Shown: positions 5,139 through 9,977 of the stretch, in pieces
Numbering within the stretch: the stretch's first letter is position 1
How the letters are laid out: every line of letters starts with the position of its first letter
Assembly: GCA_035455185.1 (NCBI GenBank)
Contig: DATIFQ010000375.1
Span: 1 to 9,977 of the forward strand
DNA: 9,977 nt
DNA from: JAEHDI01 sp035455185
Lineage (GTDB): Bacteria; Acidobacteriota; Terriglobia; Bryobacterales; Bryobacteraceae
Reading direction: 5' to 3'
The notes under the pieces: model-generated
What the model was told of the DNA's origin: nothing
What the model saw: only the letters and a program-made list of their open reading frames with translations
The model's database searches: none
Program-made: the position numbers and the translations under genes

Positions 5139-7157
5139 TCAGTGCGTTGCCGCCGAGGACGGCTCGGCGGCCCTGGCTTCCTTTGCCCTCAGCTCTTCTT
5201 CGGACACGCATACCTCGAAGATTGCCACCTCGCGGTTCTTTCCTTTTACTTTGACTTTGCCCAGCGGCCGTATGAAGTAGTCCCCTCGCAGCCGGTTTCG
5301 GGTGAATTCGCTGATGATGATATGACTGCCGAATTCCTTGTTCAAAGACTCTAGCCTGGAGCCGAGATTGACGTTGTCTCCGATGACGGTGTAGCTCAGA
5401 GTACGCTCCGAGCCCACGTTGCCGACGATCATGTCGCCGGTGTTGATGCCGACGCCGATATCCAATGCGGGGCGGCCTTCCTTTCCCCACCGTTCGTTGA
5501 GCACTTTCAGCTCACCCAGCATCGCCAGCCCCATGCGAACCGCATTGTCGGCATGATCCGGTTCCCGGACGGGCGCGTTGAACAGCCCCATGATCATGTC
5601 GCCGACGAACTTGTCGAGCGTCCCCTTGTGCTCGAACAGCAGCTCGACCATGCGCGAAAAGTATTCGTTCAACTGGCGGATGACGTCCTCCGGGTCGCGC
5701 GATTCGGAGAACGTGGTGAACCCCCGGATGTCCGAGAACAGGACAGTCATTTCGCGCCGCTCGCCGCCAAGGCGCGCTTTGGAAGGATCCTCGATCAGTT
5801 CCTTGACGACTTCCGGGGAGACGTAGCGGGAGAAGAGTGCGCGGATCTGCCGCTTGGACCGTCCCTCGACGAAATAGCTGTAGGCGACACTCGCGAACTG
5901 GGCCACCAGCAGGCCGGTGATAGCGGGCACGGACGGAAGCCACGCTCCCTGCCGGAACAGGAGGACTACCGCCGCCGCGCCGCCGGAGGCGATCACAAGT
6001 GCTACCAGGCTCGCCCACCAGAAATTGAGAGCGACGCCGGCGACGCCGACCAGCGTCGCGAAAACGACAAGCAAAGCAACCGCCCAACCGCGGGGCGCCG
6101 GACGCAGGAAGGAACGGCTCAGGATGTCATCCACGACTGAAGCGTGGATCTGCATGCCGGGGAACTTGCCGGTCTCGCCGAACGGGGTCTGGAAGACGTC
6201 GTGGAGGCCGGACGCCGTGGTCCCGACGAAAACGATCTTGTCGCGGAACGATTGCGGATCGATCGCCGGCGTCCGCCCGTCTTCGATCTGGGCTTGGGAG
6301 AGCAGCAGATCCCAGAACTTGTAGGTTCGGTAAGCGCGTTCGGTCCGTGCGGCGTCGCGGAACGCGGGCGCGCGGTAGTTCACGAGCATGTGGCGGGCGC
6401 GGATCTTCTCGACATACTCGACGTCCAGGTCGATGAGCGGGATCGAGAGGTCGCCGAGGCGCAAGCCGTCGCGGTCGAGCCGGACGCGAGAGGGTTCGAT
6501 CCCGAGCACGGCCATGGCGGTGGCGATTGCAAGCGACGGGTAGTAGTTGTCCTTCTGCCGCACGAAGGGAACAGCGCGGCGGACCGGTCCGTCTTCATCG
6601 AGCACGAGGAACGTGTGGCCAAGGGCGCGGCTTGCGGAGCCAAGCTCGCCGAAGGGAAGCTTGACGCTGCGGTGTTCCTCCACTTCGCGGCCGAGCAGGT
6701 AGCCGCCGGGCGCTGAGGGCGGCGCGGAGACGTACGAGTCACTGACGGCGACGGAGTGAATCACGTTGCCCATGCGCCGGGTGGCTTCGACGAGCTCCCG
6801 GTCGCGCGAGGCGCCTTCGGGTCCGCGATCTTCTTCGAGGAGGAGCAGGTCGAAGGCAACCGCCTTGGGGCGCGCTTTCTCCAGGTAGCGGAGCAGGACG
6901 GCGTAGGTGTCGCGGGGCCAGGGAAAACGGCCGAAGCCGTTTTCGGCCATGCGCTCGATGCTCTGATCGTCAATTTCGACCATGACGATGTCGGAGCGAG
7001 CCTTGGCGGGGCCGGCGGTGTGGCGGATGAGAAGGTCGTAGATCTTCCACTCGACGGTGCGGAGGAGCGGCGCCTGGTTGAGGAGCAGTGCGGAGCACAC
7101 AGCGAAGGCAGCGATCCCGAGTCCCGCGAGTGTCTTGCGCAAGGCGGCGCGTGTCAC
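5139..7157 (-). CDS. CHASE2-domain class III adenylate/guanylate cyclase, membrane-bound
   Basis: A 672-residue sensor cyclase that should make cAMP (less likely cGMP) in response to an extracytoplasmic signal. A first membrane segment (about 9-26) leads into a periplasmic CHASE2 sensor (about 30-350; VMVEIDDQSIERM at 58-70, FRDKIVFVGTTASGLHD at 304-320). Three membrane segments follow at about 358-376, 381-401 and 410-428, then a cytoplasmic cyclase domain (about 465-650). All catalytic positions are present: metal-binding Asp476 (FSDIRGFT) and Asp520 (KFVGD), substrate-selecting Lys516, and transition-state Asn597 and Arg601 (NVNLGSR). Thr590 (YTVIGD) replaces the usual Asp, the mark of the IIIb subclass, some of which respond to bicarbonate. 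The start is GTG with GGGAGG ten bases upstream. It is probably the first gene of a unit with the M48 protease, separated by 36 bases. Function is well supported; the signal is unknown. Confidence 0.94.
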   Translation of the reverse strand: MTRAALRKTLAGLGIAAFAVCSALLLNQAPLLRTVEWKIYDLLIRHTAGPAKARSDIVMVEIDDQSIERMAENGFGRFPWPRDTYAVLLRYLEKARPKAVAFDLLLLEEDRGPEGASRDRELVEATRRMGNVIHSVAVSDSYVSAPPSAPGGYLLGREVEEHRSVKLPFGELGSASRALGHTFLVLDEDGPVRRAVPFVRQKDNYYPSLAIATAMAVLGIEPSRVRLDRDGLRLGDLSIPLIDLDVEYVEKIRARHMLVNYRAPAFRDAARTERAYRTYKFWDLLLSQAQIEDGRTPAIDPQSFRDKIVFVGTTASGLHDVFQTPFGETGKFPGMQIHASVVDDILSRSFLRPAPRGWAVALLVVFATLVGVAGVALNFWWASLVALVIASGGAAAVVLLFRQGAWLPSVPAITGLLVAQFASVAYSYFVEGRSKRQIRALFSRYVSPEVVKELIEDPSKARLGGERREMTVLFSDIRGFTTFSESRDPEDVIRQLNEYFSRMVELLFEHKGTLDKFVGDMIMGLFNAPVREPDHADNAVRMGLAMLGELKVLNERWGKEGRPALDIGVGINTGDMIVGNVGSERTLSYTVIGDNVNLGSRLESLNKEFGSHIIISEFTRNRLRGDYFIRPLGKVKVKGKNREVAIFEVCVSEEELRAKEARAAEPSSAATH

Positions 7158-7167
7158 GGGCGGATTG

Positions 7168-7173
7168 CCTCCC
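7168..7173 (-). promoter_or_regulatory. ribosome binding site for the GTG start of the cyclase
   Basis: GGGAGG on the minus strand lies ten bases before the GTG at 7157. The spacing is long, but no better-placed alternative start was found nearby. Confidence 0.55.
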
Positions 7174-7258
7174 GGAACTGGTACGCGACTCCCCAGTGGA
7201 ACAGTGGTTTCGACAAGACGGCCCTCAGCAACGACGATGTGGAACCCAGGTGGATACG

Positions 7259-7264
7259 AGTATA
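7259..7264 (-). promoter_or_regulatory. possible -10 box upstream of the cyclase gene
   Basis: TATACT on the minus strand sits about 100 bases before the GTG start, in the divergent gap. It is embedded in TATACTCGT, the same nine bases found at the amidohydrolase promoter. No clear -35 is visible. This is a weak, motif-only call. Confidence 0.25.
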
Positions 7265-7374
7265 CAACAGGGGGCGGTGTGGGAGATGTTCACGGGGTAG
7301 CGGATCGCCACCAGGCATCCGGGCATTGGGAGACAGACTGCTCGGCCCTCGGAACCTGAGCCCTTCCGCAGGTG

Positions 7375-7380
7375 TCTAAT
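7375..7380 (+). promoter_or_regulatory. possible -10 box of the serine hydrolase gene
   Basis: TCTAAT (one mismatch to TATAAT) would start transcription around 7387, just after the in-frame ATG at 7385. That would leave a leader of about 30 bases for the ATG at 7418. The -35 region is poor. Motif-only call. Confidence 0.3.
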
Positions 7381-7404
7381 TCGGATGAAATTCTCCGGTT
7401 TCAC

Positions 7405-7408
7405 GGAG
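7405..7408 (+). promoter_or_regulatory. ribosome binding site deciding the serine hydrolase start
   Basis: GGAG lies nine bases before the ATG at 7418. With this start the protein begins directly with a signal peptide, unlike the start at 7385, which adds 11 residues in front of it. Confidence 0.5.
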
Positions 7409-7417
7409 CTTGTGACC

Positions 7418-9274
7418 ATGAAATTGCCGCTGCTCAGGATCTTGCTTTTGCCGGCTTTAGCACTGCCGCTGGCGAGTGCGCCTCAGCAACCTCGCACGAT
7501 CGAGGAGCTACAGAAAGAGATCAACAACCTCCTCGTTCAACATGGCGTTCCGGGCGTCGGTATTGTCATGGTCACGCCAGACCGCGTGTTGTGGGCCGGC
7601 GGAGCCGGCAAAGCGGACATTGCCGAGGGGAGGCCCGTCACCGCGGACACCCTGTTCCGTTGCGGCTCAATATCCAAGAGTTTCGTCGCCTTGGCTCTGA
7701 TGAAGTTGCAGGAAGAAGGCAGGATCGATCTCGACGCGAAAGTGAAGGATCTCGCGCCAGAGATCGACATCCCGAACCCCTGGGAAGCCACGCATCCGGT
7801 CCGAGTTGCCCACTTGCTGGAGCACACGGCTGGCTTTGACGATTGGCGTTGGGCCGGAAACCTCACCGAAGACGCTACGGAAATCCCTTTGCGGGGCGTG
7901 ATGGACCTCTTCCCCGGGCGGCAGCGGGTACGCTGGCTGCCAGGCACTCGTATGGTTTACTCGAACCACGGTTATGTCGTGGCCGGGTATCTCATAGAGA
8001 AAATCACGGGGCAGCGCTTCGACGACTGCATCCGGAGCGCCGTCCTCAACCCGTTGGGGATGCAACGGTCCTGCTTCAGGCCGACAGACGCCAACCGAAC
8101 ATTGTTGGCGCGAGGCTACAATTATCGGCCGCTCGAACCATTACCGTACCGGTTCGGGTTACAGCGGCCCGCAGGGGAACTCCTGATTTCGCCCGCGGAA
8201 ATGGGTTCCTTCCTGCAGATGTGGCTCAACCGCGGGAAGGTGGGTGGCATCCAGTTATTCCGGACGGAATCGCTCGCGCGTGTAGAAGAGCCGCGGACGA
8301 GTTTGGCCGCACGCATGGGACTGAAGTCGGGGTACGGCCTTGGCAACCACCCCATGAACGCTCCAGGATTGAGGCGGCGTGGCCATGGCGGCCAGATTGA
8401 AGGCTTCCTGGCATTTTACGTCTACATGCCGGAGGTTCGGCTTGCTTATGCAGTGTTCATGAACACGTGGTCGCCCTCTCTGGCGAGCATCGACCAGCTC
8501 GTCGGCGAATACCTTACGAATGGCTTGCCCAAGGTGCAATCACCCCAGGAGGCTCCAAGTGCCGACGCGGAACTGCGCCGCCAGGAAGGCGTCTACCTGC
8601 CCGCCGACTTCCGGGTGCATGCCGGTACGTGGCCCCAGTTGCTGCAGAGGGCATGCCGCTTGAGCGTGGAGGGCGGAGCGTTGTACAAGGCGAGCTTGTT
8701 CGGAAAAGGGCGGGAACAATTCACCTCAGCGTTCCCAGGCGCCTTTCGCACGAAGGATGAGCTTGAGCCGAGCATCCTCTTCAGCCGGTCCGACGATGGT
8801 AAATGGGTGATGACCGGTTCGCGCGGTTACTTCGAGCGGGTGCCGACCTGGAGGCCTTACGCTTGCGCCGTCGGACTGCTCTTGGCCTTTCTCCTCATGC
8901 TGAGCGCTGTGCTGCACGGCCTCGTATGGATTCCCGCAAAGCTCCTCGGCCGCAACGTCAAGCACGTCGTGGTGCGCGCCGTGCCGCTATGCTCCGTCAT
9001 TGTGTTCGTTGCCCTCTTCGTACTGATGCTCCGTGCGGCGGACGATCCAACCGCGTCGAGACACCTTGACCTCCCGACTATTGGGTATTGCCTCCTGTCA
9101 TGGCTGTTCCCCGTGCTTTCTTTCTGGGCCCTGTTGCTAGCCCGACGCTCGTTCGAGTACGAGCTCAGACCGGCCGTTCGGATCCACGCTCTGCTGGTTT
9201 CGATCGCGTGCTGCGGAATGGCCACGACGCTCGCGTACTGGGGCCTGCTCGCGCTCCGCCCGTTCGTTTCTTGA
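7418..9274 (+). CDS. beta-lactamase-family serine hydrolase with four C-terminal membrane segments
   Basis: A 618-residue exported enzyme of the class C beta-lactamase / penicillin-binding / esterase fold. Residues 1-20 are a signal peptide (MKLPLLRILLLPALALPLAS). Catalytic motifs are all present: SxxK as SISK (Ser84 to Lys87), YxN as YSN (181-183) and the third motif GHGG (His323 follows Gly322). The hydrolase domain spans about residues 27-370. A middle region (about 380-475) of uncertain fold follows, then four hydrophobic segments at about 481-503, 517-538, 554-575 and 590-612. The protein is therefore tethered to the inner membrane with its catalytic domain outside. Proteins of this plan act as peptidases, esterases or peptidoglycan-related hydrolases, so the substrate cannot be assigned. 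It diverges from the cyclase unit across about 260 bases. No downstream gene is on the same strand in the window, so it appears to be transcribed alone. Confidence 0.92.
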   Translation: MKLPLLRILLLPALALPLASAPQQPRTIEELQKEINNLLVQHGVPGVGIVMVTPDRVLWAGGAGKADIAEGRPVTADTLFRCGSISKSFVALALMKLQEEGRIDLDAKVKDLAPEIDIPNPWEATHPVRVAHLLEHTAGFDDWRWAGNLTEDATEIPLRGVMDLFPGRQRVRWLPGTRMVYSNHGYVVAGYLIEKITGQRFDDCIRSAVLNPLGMQRSCFRPTDANRTLLARGYNYRPLEPLPYRFGLQRPAGELLISPAEMGSFLQMWLNRGKVGGIQLFRTESLARVEEPRTSLAARMGLKSGYGLGNHPMNAPGLRRRGHGGQIEGFLAFYVYMPEVRLAYAVFMNTWSPSLASIDQLVGEYLTNGLPKVQSPQEAPSADAELRRQEGVYLPADFRVHAGTWPQLLQRACRLSVEGGALYKASLFGKGREQFTSAFPGAFRTKDELEPSILFSRSDDGKWVMTGSRGYFERVPTWRPYACAVGLLLAFLLMLSAVLHGLVWIPAKLLGRNVKHVVVRAVPLCSVIVFVALFVLMLRAADDPTASRHLDLPTIGYCLLSWLFPVLSFWALLLARRSFEYELRPAVRIHALLVSIACCGMATTLAYWGLLALRPFVS

Positions 9275-9676
9275 AGGCGAAGGAATCGGCTAGCGACAGG
9301 CGTCCGCTTTCTTCGGTCGGAAACTGCCTGCCGGCAGGGGAGCCGGCACGGCGGCGAGGAGGGCGCCCATCCTGTAGGTGCGAATCCGTCAGCTCACTCG
9401 GCCCACTTGAGGGAGGCCCGTGGAGGCCCCAGCGGCGGGCTTTGGAGCGGCCGTCGTGGACACAGACGACGCCTATGCTAACGCGGCGACCAAGCAGGGC
9501 TGGGCCTGTCAGGTGCGAGCTCCTTCGCGCGGCGCGAAGGCCTCGCGCGCGCTTTCGAAAGCGATATTGCGCCGCCCCGGACCCGGCCTAAGCTGATAGG
9601 CCGGTCCGAGGCAGGTTGGCATTGATATCCGCAGTGCAACACGTAGGTTACGACACTGGTGTCGCGTGCAAGCCGG
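9275..9676. other. gene-free stretch rich in inverted repeats; possible structured RNA or degraded element
   Basis: About 400 bases between two convergent genes. The open frames crossing it are out-of-frame continuations with Arg/Pro-rich translations and no recognisable protein. It is dense in inverted repeats: the palindromes CCTGCCGGCAGG (9327-9338) and GGGCGCCC (9361-9368); a hairpin with arms CTGTAGG and CCGTCAG, partly mismatched, around the loop TGCGAAT (9372-9392); CGTCGT with ACGACG (9452-9471); CCTTCGCG with CGCGAAGG (9522-9540); GCTTTCGAAAGC (9551-9562); and CGACAC with GTGTCG (9651-9664). The octamer AGGTGCGA occurs twice (9376 and 9511). GC-rich DNA produces many chance hairpins, and I do not recognise a known RNA family or insertion-sequence ends. 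It may hold a noncoding RNA, transcription-ending structures, or the remains of an element. Confidence 0.4.
9578..9608. terminator. strong hairpin between convergent genes, possible bidirectional terminator
   Basis: CGGACCCGGCCTA pairs with TAGGCCGGTCCG around the six-base loop AGCTGA, with a single bulged C, giving a 12 bp GC-rich stem. It sits between the 3' ends of the serine hydrolase (plus) and the right-edge gene (minus). No T-run follows on either strand, so an intrinsic terminator of the standard kind is not shown. Confidence 0.35.
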
Positions 9677-9977
9677 TTAGGGATTGAAGTTAGCTACCGC
9701 TTCACCGCAGCCGATTCCCTGGATCCAGACGTTTTGGACGCCAGGTATCTCCGGTGCGAGGTCCGATCCAGATACAATCATCTGCGCCGTGAAAGACTCA
9801 TCATTACCGTCGCCTTGCCGGTAGAAGTCGGCGAGAAGGACTACCGTACTATCGCCCGTGAAGGCGGTCTTTAGAGCCTCACCGGCGGCGCCGGTACATT
9901 TGAATGTAGTCGAGGCAAGCGGTGCGACAGTGTCCCAGCGCACTCCCTGGCCTGCAAGGCACCCGTTGAATGGTCCC
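9677..9977 (-). CDS. hypothetical protein, C-terminal end (cut by window edge)
   Basis: The frame is open from the right edge to a TAA at 9677, giving the last 100 residues of a longer protein; the in-frame GTG at 9943 is not needed as a start. I do not recognise the family. The segment has the look of a secreted or surface beta-rich domain: alternating hydrophobic and small or polar residues (STVVLLADFY, FTAQMIVSG, QNVWIQGIGCG), few lysines, and three cysteines (in NGCLAG, FKCTG and GIGCGEA) that could form disulphides. Third-position base use seems less GC-biased than in neighbouring genes, which could mean transfer or weak expression, but this was judged by eye. It converges with the serine hydrolase across the 400-base gap. 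Its composition is more protein-like than that of the opposite-strand frame over the same bases, which is why this strand was chosen. Confidence 0.65.
   Translation of the reverse strand, partial: GPFNGCLAGQGVRWDTVAPLASTTFKCTGAAGEALKTAFTGDSTVVLLADFYRQGDGNDESFTAQMIVSGSDLAPEIPGVQNVWIQGIGCGEAVANFNP

Noticed and set aside
3978..5354. 458-residue plus-strand open frame
   Set aside because: It is the antisense shadow of the M48 protease and the end of the cyclase, both of which show intact catalytic motifs.
9372..9392. tRNA T-arm-like string GGTGCGAATCC
   Set aside because: The flanking bases do not form a five-pair T stem, and no matching anticodon arm or acceptor stem is found around it.
9330..9440. 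Resemblance to a cobalamin riboswitch or a group II intron 5' region (GGTGCGAATCCG)
   Set aside because: The other conserved riboswitch boxes are missing and it lies downstream of a gene rather than upstream; no domain V-like hairpin or reverse transcriptase frame is present.
1..9977. CRISPR array, insertion sequence, phage genes or a defence system
   Set aside because: No regularly spaced direct repeats, transposase, integrase, Cas or toxin-antitoxin-like gene was seen on either strand.

Overview
The window is GC-rich bacterial DNA carrying seven confidently called protein genes (one cut by the left edge) and an eighth, less certain partial gene at the right edge. The organism is most likely a member of the Acidobacteriota, Solibacter/Bryobacter-like. 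This is inferred from the style of the proteins (a Crp/Fnr regulator with an acidobacterial-type effector domain, an exported sugar-isomerase-like TIM barrel, a serine hydrolase with a C-terminal membrane domain, a D-aminoacylase-like lipoprotein), not from a marker gene. I see no tRNA, rRNA, CRISPR array, insertion sequence or phage gene.

Layout. At 1-630 (minus) is the N-terminal part of a D-aminoacylase-like amidohydrolase lipoprotein, probably made from a leaderless mRNA. Diverging from it at 783-1526 (plus) is a cysteine-rich Crp/Fnr regulator. It is followed by a secreted pentaheme cytochrome of the OmcA/MtrC family (1622-2872) and a Tat-type sugar phosphate isomerase/epimerase-like protein (2942-3970). 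The short gap before the isomerase ends in a near-perfect hairpin that touches its first ATG. Convergent to these, on the minus strand, is a two-gene unit: a CHASE2-sensor class III adenylate cyclase (7157-5139) followed by a secreted M48 metalloprotease (5102-3984). Across a 260-base divergent gap lies a beta-lactamase-fold serine hydrolase with four C-terminal membrane segments (7418-9274, plus). Then comes about 400 bases without a convincing gene but rich in inverted repeats, and finally the C-terminal end of an unrecognised protein on the minus strand (9977-9677).

How the parts may relate. Most products are predicted to work in the cell envelope or outside it: lipoprotein amidohydrolase, multiheme cytochrome, exported isomerase, periplasmic protease and serine hydrolase. 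The two regulatory proteins are a cyclase whose catalytic residues are all present and a Crp/Fnr protein. The Crp/Fnr protein lacks the usual cAMP-binding Arg-Ser pair and instead has an N-terminal cysteine cluster, so redox or metal sensing and control of the adjacent cytochrome is a more natural guess than a local cAMP circuit. No gene set here amounts to a demonstrably new system. The items most worth checking are the amidohydrolase without its canonical metal ligands, the hairpin on the isomerase start, the half-size MtrC-like cytochrome and the inverted-repeat-rich stretch at 9275-9676.
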